Numbered from the stretch's first letter, positions 11,437-21,179 are shown. The stretch is DNA of 64,000 nt from Blastobasis lacticolella (GCA_905147135.1 LR990052.1:16306200-16370199), one strand, 5' to 3'. The notes: generated from the sequence alone by a model not told the origin. Numbers and translations are program-made.

Positions 11437-11884
11437 CATCATCATCATCATCATCATGTCAGCCAGAAGACGCCCACTGCTGGGCATAGGCCTCCCCCAG
11501 AGATCTCCACAAAGACCGGTCCTGTGCTTTCTGCATCCAGCTGGTACCTGCGATCCTTACCAGGTCGTCGGTCCACCTTGTAGGAGGCCTGCCCACGCTG
11601 CGTCTACCGGTACGTGGTCGCCATTCGAGAACTTTACTGCCCCATCGGCCATCTGTTCTTCGAGCTATGTGCCCTGCCCACTGCCACTTCAGTCTGGCAA
11701 TCCTTAGAGCTATGTCGGTGACCTTGGTTCGCTTGCGGATCTCCTCATTTCTGACTCGATCGCGCAAAGAAACTCCGAGCATAGCTCTTTCCATTGCCCT
11801 TTGGGTAACAGTGAGCTTTCTTATAAGGCCCATAGTGAGTGGCCACGTTTCAGCTCCGTAAGTTATCACTGGCAACACACGTTG
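11437..11884 (-). mobile_element. 5'-truncated RTE-type LINE insertion with 8-bp target-site duplication
   Basis: The insertion is bounded by GTAGAGAT at 11429-11436 and 11885-11892. The minus-strand 3' end is a (GAT)n tail, and the coding sequence runs off the truncated 5' end in frame. Perfect duplications and an unbroken reading frame point to a relatively young event. It landed next to another retroelement 3' end at 11893-12010. The same family's 3' end, more decayed, is seen at 35895 and 46945. Confidence 0.88.
11459..11884 (-). pseudogene. RTE-type endonuclease-reverse transcriptase, C-terminal fragment
   Basis: This is an open frame of 141 codons, entered from the truncated 5' end and ending in a stop just before the (GAT)n tail. 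The peptide includes LPVITYGAETW, the motif typical of the region after the RT domain in RTE-like and related LINE proteins. Arg-rich and Trp-rich segments follow: a KWQWAGHIARR motif, GRPPTRW, and a WRSLGEAYAQQW end. The polymerase and endonuclease domains are absent, so no enzyme can be made. No stops or frameshifts interrupt the remaining part. The lineage call rests on motif memory; the alternative is a closely related CR1-like clade. Confidence 0.85.
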
Positions 11885-11892
11885 GTAGAGAT

Positions 11893-12012
11893 GATATGAT
11901 ATAATTTGTATGCTGTAATTCTGACAGGTTAAACGTTATTGTACATATTTAATAATAACTCCACCTCTGTAAGCCATGTTTATAGCAAATAAATGATTAT
12001 GAATTATGAATA
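11893..12012 (+). mobile_element. Probable LINE 3' UTR end
   Basis: It contains TTCTGACAGGTTAAACG, then a CTGTAAGCCATGTTTATAG block, and ends GCAAATAAATGATTATGAAT. I associate this ending with CR1/Jockey-like lepidopteran LINE 3' ends. The coding part is missing because the RTE fragment lies immediately upstream. Confidence 0.5.
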
Positions 12013-12584
12013 TGAGAAGCCTATGTCCGATGTCCTGCGTCCTGCCTCCTTAGACTTACACATATGTACATAGCATCACGTCATCGTGTCGTGGTGTCTA
12101 CGTGTAATAAATGTCTTCTTCTTTTCTTTCTTTCTTTTGCCGTAGGAATAGACAGACACCACATATGATATGTTGGCGAGGGTTGTATAATTGCTTATTT
12201 ATTGATTTCCATACATTCGAACCAAAATACGCTGTTTATGCGTCCCCGCCCTAAAAGCTAGTGTATCAAAGTTCGAGAGGCTTGCTAAAAGCCTCCCGCC
12301 CCGACGCCCGCATTGTTTCACACTCCTTTGTTCCAACACAGCCTTTCACATCTTGCTACGAGTTTTTTTTAAACGTAACTAAATATTTGTATCGCTGTTT
12401 ATTGTACAATGCGAATGGGAGTTGTGGATGCATTAGGTTGTGTGGATGCTTGTTATTCTTTCGCGTAACAAAAGTGACAATTAATCCTTAAATTGAATTT
12501 AGCTCCTCCGGTATCACGCTATAACCGAATTTTACGTGAGCGTAACGGCAAAGGTATATTTTTTTATGCTATGCATTGACAAAC
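12013..12584. other. No recognisable gene
   Basis: A pyrimidine tract at 12113-12140 is followed by GCCGTAG, which resembles a 3' splice site, but no open frame continues from it. The 76-codon frame at 12261-12491 has no recognisable domain. Confidence 0.35.
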
Positions 12585-12650
12585 GAACAAACAGACCACC
12601 TGATGATAAGCGGTAACTGTCCACCTATCGCGGTGTCTGACCTATACCAT
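12585..12650 (+). repeat. Family G repeat fragment
   Basis: It contains ACGAACAAACAGACCACCTG and then ATGATAAGCGGTAACTGTCC, a diverged copy of the dispersed CACCTGATGG repeat. Confidence 0.5.
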
Positions 12651-12981
12651 TCATTGCTGGTTGCCTGACTTATACACTGGTATCAGCATAAAGTCAAAAC
12701 CGCTGGATATTACGAACAAGGTATTTTGGTCAGATGCTTCCCACGGGAAGGGGAATATAACGAGGTTGGGAACATTGTACGTGGAAATTGAATAGTATTA
12801 AGCGAAACCTGGACAATGCGATCTAAGTAGCGTGCAATGGTACGTGACCAGTGTCTTTCAGCGGAAGGTGACCATTTAAAAGCTTTAGATTAGTATTTGT
12901 TACCTACTTTAATTGTGGATACATCGCTAGAGCGAATAAATAAATGAAAAATTTAATTCTTCAGAATATAATTTAATACGA

Positions 12982-13378
12982 TATATATGTCGCAGCCATA
13001 TGGTTAAATTAGCCAGTTAATTAAAAGGCTAGCTTCTAATGCTATTATTTAATTGAAAAATTGCCAATTTCAAGAATTTTTACAGTAATGTTTAAAAAAC
13101 GAAATTGACCCGAATATACTGAGCTCTTCCAAATATTGTCACAATGCTAACTTAATCACAATAATCTCAAACAATAATAATAGTTTGCATTAGGTTTTAA
13201 TTCGGTTGGGTTAGGTTAATGTTGTGACAATGCATGGAGGAATATCGGGGCAATATCGTTCGTTAGACGTAACTTTCAAAGTGCATAAATTTGGCAAATA
13301 TTCAATTAAATAATTGCTTAAAAAGCTCGACATTTAATTAACCGGCTAATTTAACCATCCGGCTGCGACATATAGATA
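12982..13378. mobile_element. Foldback or MITE element with very long inverted arms
   Basis: The left end (ATGTCGCAGCCATATGGTTA onward) and the reverse complement of the right end (ATGTCGCAGCCGGATGGTTA onward) align over about 85 bp at high similarity. Alignment continues at lower similarity to an inner ATTGTCACAA/TTGTGACAAT pair near 13135 and 13228. Each arm is therefore about 175 bp, leaving a short AT-rich centre. It has no coding capacity. The boundaries are AT-rich (ATAT/ATA), so the duplication size cannot be fixed. A Family A copy begins at its right edge. Confidence 0.88.
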
Positions 13379-13600
13379 GGCCGTGTGGAGTTTGGCAGAG
13401 TAGAATAGCACCAACCCCTTACACGCCTGGGTATCGTACAAGACGACTAATGTTTTCGAGGCAAAAGATCTAGTCCCGTAGGCTGTAAAATGGGCAGCAG
13501 CGTGTTCCATTGTTATATTTATAGCACTGCGATGTCAAACCCGCCTGCCAAACGGGCGGATTACTGCAAATACGTCCCTTATGGGCTGTGGTGATGATTC
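13379..13600 (+). mobile_element. Family A short interspersed repeat
   Basis: It begins CCGTGTGGAGTTTGGCAGAG and keeps the CCAACCCCTTACACGCC, GACTAATGTTTTCGAGGC and AACCCGCCTGCCAAACG blocks. It lacks about 40 bp near the 3' end before GGGCTGTGGTGATGATT. AGATAG at 13374-13379 and 13600-13605 may be a short target duplication. Confidence 0.8.
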
Positions 13601-14279
13601 AGATAGACAAATAATTTAACCATTTTAACTTTTAATCATTATAGCTTTTAGGTACTGAAACTTCATTAATAGATAAGACGACTTTCAGAACTTATTTATT
13701 GAGTCTTTGCTAAGAAGTCAACCAACCATCACCGTCCATTATAACAAGACCATCGACAATATCCTTTTACCCTTCAAACATGAGGGCGTAAGAGGTCAAA
13801 ATTCATTGGTTAAGGTCTGAAGGCTCAATTAAACGGCAACAAAGACATTTTATCTACTCGAAGAGCACGCTTTGTGAAAGGTTTCACGTCAACTCCTGAA
13901 GAGTCCTTTGAGAAGTATTTAGTAGTAGTTAAGCTGCCTTTAGTTTCCCGTACGACTTATTTTACTAAAAGTTTCTAAAGAGAGAAAATTAAATTTTATA
14001 GAGATTATGTTGATGACGTGAACGTCATCATGTTACAAAGGATTCGTCTTTAACGTGATTTTACAAGTCAAAGAGGTCACAACCAAAGACACTTTCTGTT
14101 TTGTGGGAAACTGCTAGAGATGCCACGAATAGTGATTTGGCCAGGCTCTCAAAATTAGTAAAAGGTTTTATGTTGGAATAGGATTTTTTTGCAACGCTGC
14201 GTGCATGTGTTGTCTGTACTTGCCAAATAGAAAGAGACACAAAAAAAAAAGAATTACAAGTATGAATTACCGTTAATTT
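13601..14279. other. No recognisable gene
   Basis: This is unremarkable AT-rich DNA. A 100-codon minus-strand frame at 14061-14363 crosses into the adjacent RTE copy and is not supported. Confidence 0.4.
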
Positions 14280-14289
14280 GTACGACACG

Positions 14290-14454
14290 GTATCAGGAAA
14301 GCGGCTCCGTGGGCGACCTAAGAACCGATGGATTGACATCGCTGAGTCGGATGCGAGAACCAACGGCTTACGACGCGAGGATGCCGAAGACCGGGCGAAG
14401 TGGAGAAGAATGGGTAGGAAAGCGGACCCTGGCAGAGGCCGGGATAAGCGCTAG
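14290..14454 (+). pseudogene. RTE-type reverse transcriptase, extreme C-terminus
   Basis: This is an unbroken frame of 54 codons plus TAG, open at the truncated 5' end. It carries GRPKNRWIDIAESDAR, then a LRREDAEDRAKWRRM segment and a GRKADPGRGR end. This is the familiar Arg-rich tail of RTE-like LINE proteins. It differs in sequence from the 11459-11884 C-terminus, so two RTE-like families have been active here. The 49191-49352 copy has the same segment with two Trp codons turned to stops. The fragment alone has no catalytic residues. Confidence 0.82.
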
Positions 14455-14469
14455 GACGATGATGATGAT
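14290..14469 (+). mobile_element. 5'-truncated RTE-type LINE insertion with 10-bp target-site duplication
   Basis: It is flanked by GTACGACACG at 14280-14289 and GTACGATACG at 14470-14479, identical at nine of ten positions. The insertion consists of the last 54 codons of the ORF, a stop, and a GATGATGATGATG tail. Confidence 0.88.
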
Positions 14470-14863
14470 GTACGATACGCGTATAAGCACATTTAAATCA
14501 GCTTGCGTAGCATGATAGGTGTTGTCGTACATGATTAGGTTTATAGCTTATTTTAACGTTAATCGAAAGAGCTAGCTAGAGTTACCTCTCTAGCACGCGA
14601 CAATGCTCATGCGTCAGGTGTACCTTTCCCAACTACGTCGATAACGAAACCTATTATCCGTCGGCCTTTGTTCCTCATTGCCAGCCAGCAGTACACCCAA
14701 AAGCCCTTCGAAACTGGGTCAAAGGCCGAAACTACCTTGACCACGACAGATCCGAAAGCCGTAAAACAATAATTGGACATAGGTCCAAGTTTATGAAACT
14801 TACCTGGCAACGCCATCTGTTGCAAATAGCCGGTATTACGGTGAGAAACGTCCACCGCGGTCG

Positions 14864-14910
14864 GAATAGCCCGGAATGGCCCCGAATAGTCCCGAATAGC
14901 CCCTATTAGT
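14864..14910 (+). repeat. Short degenerate tandem repeat
   Basis: The motif (C)CCGAATAG recurs about every 11-12 bp: AATAGCCC, GAATGGCCC, GAATAGTCCC, GAATAGCCCC. Similar AATAGC words continue to about 14980 with wider spacing. Confidence 0.6.
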
Positions 14911-15091
14911 GCTGTAATAGCGCGAATCGCTCAAACTGACCCGTTAATAGCCAAAGTAATAGCTGTAAATAGCACGATCTATGGAATCGCTAATTTGGGA
15001 GCGGAAACGGTGATTGGTGTCATAATTCTGCGCGTAACGACCGTTCGGCAATGGAATATCGGTTGTTTGGTAACATTCTGAGATTATTACT

Positions 15092-15266
15092 GTACTAGCG
15101 ACACGATTCGCCTTCTCACGGGTTTTCTTGGCTTTTATTTACTAAAATATCATACGTATACCTTCCGTAAGAAATTGTTTAATTGCCTTAAGGCAACAGA
15201 TTTTTGGATAACTCCGAAAGAGTTAGTGGATATATAGACAGACGGAAAAGCGACTTCATATTTGGA
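15092..15266 (+). mobile_element. Family F repeat
   Basis: It begins ACTAGCGACACGATTCGCC and CTTCTCACGGG, and ends in an ATAGACAGACGGAAAAGCGAC block followed by TTCATATT. The middle is diverged from the copy at 2008. Confidence 0.55.
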
Positions 15267-15370
15267 TTGAGTTATGATTTGATCAAACACTTGCAGACCA
15301 AGCGAGCGACTGCTCTCTTTTGGTGTAAACAGATCTTTAAGCATTCGCTCTTTAATAAATGTTCGGAATA

Positions 15371-15398
15371 GAGAGAGAGAGAGAGATAGAGAGAGAGA
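15371..15398 (+). repeat. (GA)n microsatellite
   Basis: About 14 GA units, interrupted once by GATA. The minus-strand frame at 15150-15443 encodes a Leu-Ser run across it and is not a gene. Confidence 0.95.
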
Positions 15399-15527
15399 AC
15401 ATGTGAATTGGTGAATAGTATATATCAGAAACCCCAAAATCAACCTTAAGTATAATATGTTTCTTTTGAGCTTGGCTCGTAGAGCTCTCGTAGCATCTCC
15501 TACGATACTTTGCGCTACACATGATTT

Positions 15528-15950
15528 ATTTATTTATAAATCTTTATTGTACATACAAGGTCAGTAGAAAATTGTTACAGTAAGACAATATAGTACAAAG
15601 GCGGTCTTATCGCTAAAAACGATCTCGTCCAGACAACCACTTTTACGGACATCGTAGAAGGATCTTAGATAAAGCAGGCATTTAATGCTCTGTACATTCT
15701 ACATTAACTATCTACATTAAATGACGAACAAAGGTTTCTAATAAAATATATGAAAAAAGAAACACAAATATTGCTATTCCATATTTCATGAACACAAGCG
15801 ATGGACTTTAGTTATTCGTTGTTAGGAGATGTACTTCAGTTTCCTTTTAAATTTGAGCGGTGACTCGGAGCATCTCACGTCGCGGGGCAGAGCATTCCAC
15901 AAGCGCACCGACTGAACAGTGAATGACTTGTCGTGGAAGCTTTACTTTAT
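15528..15950 (-). mobile_element. 5'-truncated CR1/Jockey-type LINE insertion
   Basis: It is flanked by ATGATTT at 15521-15527 and 15951-15957, a probable 7-bp target duplication. The minus-strand 3' end is an AAATAAAT-type tail, next to a conserved UTR block (CGGTCTTATCGCTAAAAACG on the plus strand). The UTR block recurs at 50806-50925. The coding end is at 15825-15941. Confidence 0.8.
15822..15941 (-). pseudogene. CR1/Jockey-type reverse transcriptase, C-terminal 39 codons
   Basis: The clean minus-strand frame encodes SFTVQSVRLWNALPRDVR, then the segment CSESPLKFKRKLKYIS and a stop. The RLWNxLP signature is the conserved end of CR1/Jockey-like LINE proteins. This segment is too short to appear as a listed open frame. 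No polymerase domain remains; a stop precedes the matching part at the truncated end. The ORF end and its UTR sit in the expected order. Confidence 0.85.
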
Positions 15951-15957
15951 ATGATTT

Positions 15958-16420
15958 TGTTATATTAATTTTTATAAAATTTACTATAGTTCTGGCGAGA
16001 AAAAGTCACGAACAAAAACTAGTTCAACACAAATAATCGCTCCATAAAATACCATCAAAACCCATCGAACTCCCGCAATTTTCATGGCATTCAGGCGGCA
16101 TGTACCCAAGAAGGCTTTATCAAGCTGTACACGGTATTCCACTAAACATGCCGTCTCCATAGACTGCTGTTGAGTTATGGGCTCCGAAGGCGAGGTCAGC
16201 TGATTTATGGCTTTTAATTCAATCGGTGGAGGCCCGATTTGGGCACCTCGTGGTTTGGCTACGGTTTAATTTGGAGGTTGGTGGCTTTTGTCGTTTGGTA
16301 TAGATCTATCTATCAAAATGTAAGCACTCAACAGTACAATATATGTAAGATACACTCTTGCACACAAAATTACAAAATGATAAAGTTTAACAGGTCTAGG
16401 TAAAGTTTGTGGTTTATTCT
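15958..16420. other. No recognisable gene
   Basis: This is AT-rich to about 16080 and then mixed sequence. I recognise no repeat or frame. Confidence 0.4.
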
Positions 16421-16588
16421 ACTAGCTGGCGTAAAACCACTTCGTTCGCATGTTGTCCTACCTTAAAAACCTTCTTCTGGAATCGCTCTGTCTATTGTTG
16501 AAAATTGCATTGAAATCTGTTGCGTAGCTTTAAAGGGACAGACGGCGGTAGCGGGAAGCGACTTTATTTTAAACTATATATAGATATT
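16421..16588 (+). mobile_element. Family F repeat
   Basis: It begins ACTAGCTGGCGTAAAACCAC and TTCGTTCGCATG, keeps the GAATCGCTCTGTCTATTGTT and TCTGTTGCGTAGCTTTAAAG blocks, and ends AAGCGACTTTATTTTAAAC. Confidence 0.65.
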
Positions 16589-16629
16589 AAAGTATTATGT
16601 TCAGATGTCAAAGGTAAATAATCGGCATT

Positions 16630-16804
16630 CAGTCACCTGAATGTGCAAGTCTCATCACGGTGTTTTCCCTCATCAAGAGCATCGGTTAGCATTCAACTAA
16701 TCTACATAACTCAGACCAGAGTCGCTGCTACATGACCGCAGTGGGATTCGAACCCCGTACCTCTCGCTTACGAATTGGATACCTTAACCGGCTACCGATG
16801 CTCA
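16630..16804 (-). mobile_element. Family C tRNA-derived SINE
   Basis: On the minus strand the head reads GAGCATCGGTAGCCGGTTAA, then GGTATCCAATTCG, with a consensus B box GGTTCGAATCC at about 16743-16753. TAGCCGGTTAAGG serves as the A box, so the Pol III promoter looks intact. The body (CATTCAGGTGACTG in minus orientation) matches the copies at 24611 and 52745. Confidence 0.75.
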
Positions 16805-17129
16805 ACACATTAGGTAATAAAAACGAACCTATAGCTTCCGACCTAACTCCAAACACTTCAACACAAGAAATCTCGGCAGTTCAATCCGATCCATTTCTCG
16901 TTCGCATGCCGTTAGAAACAGCAATTATGAGGCATTTACATCTTGTTTATTGGTATTTAGCATTAGCCGTTACGTGACTGTTATCTGGACTGACCTTTGG
17001 CTTAAATAAACGGTACGTTTTCTGATTAACACGCAGCATTTGACCTACCGTTTGTTGTTGTGTTGAGTTAGTGTGGTATGGTTTATCCAAAAGTTTTTTA
17101 GGTACCATAGCACCAGGAACTCGAATCCG
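16805..17129. other. No recognisable gene
   Basis: This is ordinary AT-rich sequence with no repeat or frame that I recognise. Confidence 0.4.
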
Positions 17130-17415
17130 CTAATTTAGTAATGGCGGGATCGAAATTATAAATTGAAAAATTATCTATGTTGGTTATAAATTGTAATCAA
17201 ATTGGATCACATTCGCAGCTCAATTTTACAAGTTTTTGGCTTTCTGCTACTGTTACTGATGGCTCGATTGAATTGTTCGGATTGCAATCGCAGCTCAATG
17301 GCAGTTTTACGCGTTTTTGGTATTCTACTACAATTAAAGCTGCCGTTGAGCAGCTATCGCGATGCAACTACAATTCGATTACAATTTGATCGAACCAGGA
17401 AAATTAGCGGGCTCA
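17130..17415. mobile_element. MITE-like element with imperfect inverted ends
   Basis: CCGCTAATTT near the left end pairs with AAATTAGCGG near the right end. Further in, GATCGAAATTATAA pairs with the reverse complement of ATTACAATTTGATC. Internally a direct repeat with a period of about 76 bp is seen, sharing TCGCAGCTCAA and a TTTTTGGYWTTCTRCTAC block at 17213 and 17289. No transposase is present. Two frames of 70 and 75 codons inside it are incidental. Confidence 0.6.
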
Positions 17416-17744
17416 AGGCCATGTTCTAATAGGTCCCATTATTAATTCGGTTTGTAACAGAGAGGCTTGTATTAGCAAACGCACTGTACAAAATACTATC
17501 TATTTAAAAGAATAAATCTTTACGTTTTTGCAACTAATCGTATTTTTTGAAACAAGGTAGCGTAAGTCACATAAAAGAAGCAAGTACTTTTAAACAGTCG
17601 AGTCATAACCTGCCTCCTAGAAAACTTCATCAAAATCAGCCCATAATCGAATGAAAACAAAGAAAATAAAGCTCAAATTCGCAGTTTGCAACTTCCACAG
17701 CCTATCCAGAAACAAAGTTGTTACGCCATCTTTACATAGGCGTC
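17416..17744. other. No recognisable gene
   Basis: This is AT-rich sequence leading into the GC-rich block at 17745. A 71-codon minus-strand frame (17617-17832) spans the junction and has no recognisable domain. Confidence 0.35.
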
Positions 17745-17823
17745 TCATTGTCGCGCACGTTACTTCCGGTGGACGGAGAGGCGCGCCCGGCCGCCGCCTC
17801 CACTTCCGGCTGAGCCTTCGCTG
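17745..17823 (+). promoter_or_regulatory. GC-rich ETS-site block ending in a splice-donor-like sequence
   Basis: The segment is very GC- and CpG-rich against an AT-rich background. It has two ETS-family core sites 40 bp apart, ACTTCCGGT at 17762 and ACTTCCGGC at 17802. Directly after it, TTCGCTG|GTAAGA resembles a 5' splice donor, with the intron starting at 17824. It contains no ATG, so if it is an exon it is a 5' UTR exon. The alternative is an isolated enhancer or chance GC island. No transcript evidence is available to me. Confidence 0.35.
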
Positions 17824-17927
17824 GTAAGACAAAATGTATGTATTTGTAGTATCGAAAGAGAAACGTTATTCTACTTTCTTCTTATAATTATTTTAGATTT
17901 AATGTGCCTGTTGTGTTTTATTGAAAT

Positions 17928-18092
17928 CTAGTGGACCCGGTGCGACTTCGTTAGCGTCCACCTACTTTACCCCTACTTTTTTCTTACGTATAAACATTCC
18001 TCTAGAATCACTCTATCTATAGTTGAAAACCGCATTAAAATCTGTTGCGTAGTTTAAAAGAAGCGACTCTGTTTTGTATTACATGTACATCG
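17928..18092 (+). mobile_element. Family F repeat
   Basis: It begins CTAGTGGACCCGGTGCGACT and TCGTTAGCG, and continues with AATCACTCTATCTATAGTTG, AAAACCGCATTAAAATCTGT and TGCGTAGTTTAAAAG. It lacks the sequence between that and the terminal AAGCGACT block. Confidence 0.7.
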
Positions 18093-18799
18093 ACTTCTCT
18101 AGTTCTTCGCTGCCTACGAATCTAATGATACGTAACCCTGCCATTAGTAAGTGCCATTGAGCATTATTGATTTCATAGTTATTCCTGGGTTTCCTAGGTC
18201 AATGGTTGTTGGACTAACGATTTTTAAAGCGTATTTTTTGGAGGTAGTGATTACACAAATCCTGGCTTTCATTGGAGAAAATGGTGTTACATTATGCAAG
18301 TGATATTATTACGTGGAATTGCTATCACATGTTAACAATGTCTTTTTCATATCTCTTAATATAGCAATATGTTTTTTAATGAGGAAAGGTGTTTTTATTT
18401 CGTTTTCTTTCGCTATCCTTTGAAACAAAACTGTTCTAATTCCCTGGCATAATTACGAGACTTAACCACTTCCAACACCTGACACATAACCATCACGGCA
18501 ATTCAAACTTTTAATCAAACTGCAATCACACTGAAACACGTCCGTAATAGCTTGACATTTAAAATCCACGCGCTCATAAGCGAATGCACACCGCCATTAC
18601 AAGACTCTCATTACATCTTTGTTCGTGGAACGTGGAACGGAACGCAGTTGTTTTAATTCCGACTGTTTCCGAGCATTTTCGAGCACTTCCGAGCCAGCAG
18701 CAGCTATAAAACATATACGCACGGGGACGTGCACGAAAATTTAATAAGACCGAGTGCGACAAATGAAGAGTTGAGTAATAACGATTTGGGCGTACGGCT
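18093..18799. other. No recognisable gene; TATA-like site near 18703
   Basis: This is mostly AT-rich. At 18590-18720 CAGCAGCAGCTATAAAACAT gives a TATA-like word after a set of TTCCGAGC repeats. No convincing initiator or exon follows. Confidence 0.3.
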
Positions 18800-18811
18800 G
18801 GCACACGCGGA

Positions 18812-18893
18812 GTTTACGAGCGCGTCCAGTTGGTAACGCAAACGACTGTAGGTTCGATTCTGCGACGGGGACAATGTTTTTTTTTTTTCAAAT
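18812..18893 (+). mobile_element. tRNA-related SINE head with Pol III-type terminator
   Basis: GCGCGTCCAGTTGGTAACGC resembles an A box and D-loop. GGTTCGATTC at 18851 is a consensus B box, and a run of eleven T at about 18877-18888 could terminate Pol III. The A-to-B spacing (about 29 bp start to start) is shorter than in a real tRNA, so the anticodon arm is missing or altered. It is a SINE fragment rather than a tRNA gene. Confidence 0.5.
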
Positions 18894-19135
18894 ATACAGA
18901 TTTTTGTAATTACAGAACAAATTTTTACATATACATAGACGTAGACATGTTCTTTGGCAATTACTACAATATATAACAAGGACAGTAACATACCGTCTCA
19001 AGGGGTAACACAAAATATCCCTTACTCATTTCAATTAAGGTTGATATTGTAGTGACACGCCAAACTAGAACGACATGTCGAAGGCCGTGTCCACCGTCAC
19101 ATTGAGGTTAGTTTGTCTACAGTAAAAAATATTAA

Positions 19136-19218
19136 GCACAGTCAGCTGCAGGGTGAAATAATACCCTTAGTATACATTAAATGTATGACAGATCCATTCA
19201 CTCTGAATCTGACTGTAC
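19136..19218. mobile_element. Small inverted-repeat element (MITE remnant)
   Basis: The left end GCACAGTCAGCTGCAGGGTG and the reverse complement of the right end, GTACAGTCAGATTCAGAGTG, match at 15 or more of 20 positions. About 40 bp lie between. It is probably an internally deleted MITE. Confidence 0.5.
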
Positions 19219-20659
19219 CTACACATTACAATACCAATCGTCGATACTCAATTACTATCGATAAGAAGGCGCCAATTTAACGCTCGACTGATACCACAAT
19301 ATCTCATTAAGGCGACCAATAATAAGGCTTAGAGACTCCGAGCTGGTTTCCGTCTCCTCGAAGTGAAAAGGCTGTATCGGCCTCTTCAACTTCGAAAAGA
19401 GACCTGTTGACCTCTATCCTTTGTTACGGAGCTGTCATTGTTGTCTTTATAACGCTATCTCACAAAGAATATGATCGTAAATTGCGAAAAAGCGAAGGAA
19501 ATCCTTGATTGGAGTTTTGAAGTCTACGGTTAAAAGGTTTTTTAAAGCAAAGGTATATTTGAAGGGTAAATTGAGAGCTGGAAATGGTGTCAAGTGGTAA
19601 AAGGAATGGGTCTGGGAAAAGAATGGCGAAATTCGAGAATTGCTCTTTGATTTTTATTTGTTTGCTGGTATTTGTGGGTCAATGATCGTTAAGGAAACGA
19701 TCTAAAATATATTTTATTCGAAGATATTCCAAACCGGTATCCCAATTTATGTAGTTGATAAAACATAAAAATAATCTTTTATTCTAAAACAATCCTTTTT
19801 TTTTGGTCAAATACCATTACAGTATGTTATGTATGTTTTATTTCTAAATCAAATTGTTTCTTTTTAACTTTATTTCTTGTATATTATGTTTAGTGCTACA
19901 CTTAGACATTGATTGATTGACTCGATTGGCATGGTGTATAACAACAGATTTGCGTTTGTTTCCCAGATATACAGCGTTCCATTATCCTCATTAATTTGTG
20001 GAGTCAATCTCTTGTTGGTGAAACAATCGTCACACTTATCTTTTGCCTGCTAAACATGGTAATATTTGTAGAGGCCCAAATTACAAGTTTAATTATATAA
20101 TTTTTCAGTAACTAGGTGTTTTAACTGTATCCCATTACCTACAATACCCGGATTTGTTGTTCGAATCATTGCGCTATTGACAGCGATTCATCTGTGATGG
20201 AAGCGCTTGCCAGGTACGACCAACCAACACATCTGCCACACCACGGATGCGATTATAGACATAAATCAAAACTTTCCGATGCAGAGATAGACGTGCATCA
20301 GACAAAGTAACGAGAGGTGACGGCCCGATGATGGATGAAGGCTTCTAGGGAAGAGGGGGAAAGGGGGGCTTCACATAGCCATCAGTTAATGGCCCAGAGG
20401 GAGGTTTTAGCACTCATTTGATGGTTATCTTGTCAACTGACACGTGGGGGCAATTATCTGGTTAAGTTCCCATTGCAGTAACCCGCCTGAAAAGGTGGAA
20501 AGTCCTAACAGTTGACAATATAATTTGAGCCTTGATTGAATGAAATGTTGTGTGAATATTATGACAGTGGGATAATTAGACAGACCATCTGATTATGGCT
20601 GAAGTAGCCGTTTGCAGATCAAGTTGAGGGAAAAATAAATATTAGGAAACCACACGCCA
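19219..20659. other. No recognisable gene
   Basis: This stretch is AT-rich with a GC-richer segment at 20280-20480. I see no repeat copies and no credible exon. Confidence 0.4.
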
Positions 20660-20770
20660 ACAAACGCATTGGCGATACTCTCGGTGTTGCTTATGTCAAT
20701 AGGCAGTGGTGACCACTTTCCATCAGGTGGCCCGCTTGCCTGTTTGCCTACCGTATGACATAAAAAACAA
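20660..20770 (-). repeat. Family G repeat
   Basis: In minus orientation it reads GTAGGCAAACAGGCAAGCGG, GCCACCTGATGGAAAGTGGT, CACCACTGCCTATTGACATA, closely matching 43980-44060. The 80-codon minus-strand frame here is repeat-derived. Confidence 0.75.
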
Positions 20771-21179
20771 AATTTTTGAGTTTGTAAATTTAGTATATGC
20801 CGACTAATGACTATATGTGATTGATCGATCAACAAAATTTTTCATAATGTAGAAGGATCGTTCGTTTCCCGGTCGTAGCACAAAATAGAGGACGGATAGA
20901 AGACGGATGAACGCTCCAGATATGTTCTGGTACTCAGTACTTTGTTATACTTTTGTAATAGGCATTCATGGTGTTGAAATTATTCTGAGAGACAGTGAGA
21001 GTACGTGCCTAAACAGGAATTGCAGCGATAGGAATAAGTGGTCACGAGAGCAAATCATCACTATAAATACATGCCCATAACAAAATACTAAAGAAAAAAT
21101 AATACTCTAAATAATTTAGTAACTCTATGCATGAAACAACATTGCGATACCGAAATAAACGGTTCGAACCGTTCATTTA

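Noticed and set aside
12113..12146. 3' splice site after a pyrimidine tract
   Set aside because: No open frame continues and no matching donor or partner exon was found. The tract is probably chance.
16731..16804. tRNA gene on the minus strand
   Set aside because: The tRNA-like part is joined to the Family C body shared with 24611 and 52745. It is a SINE head.
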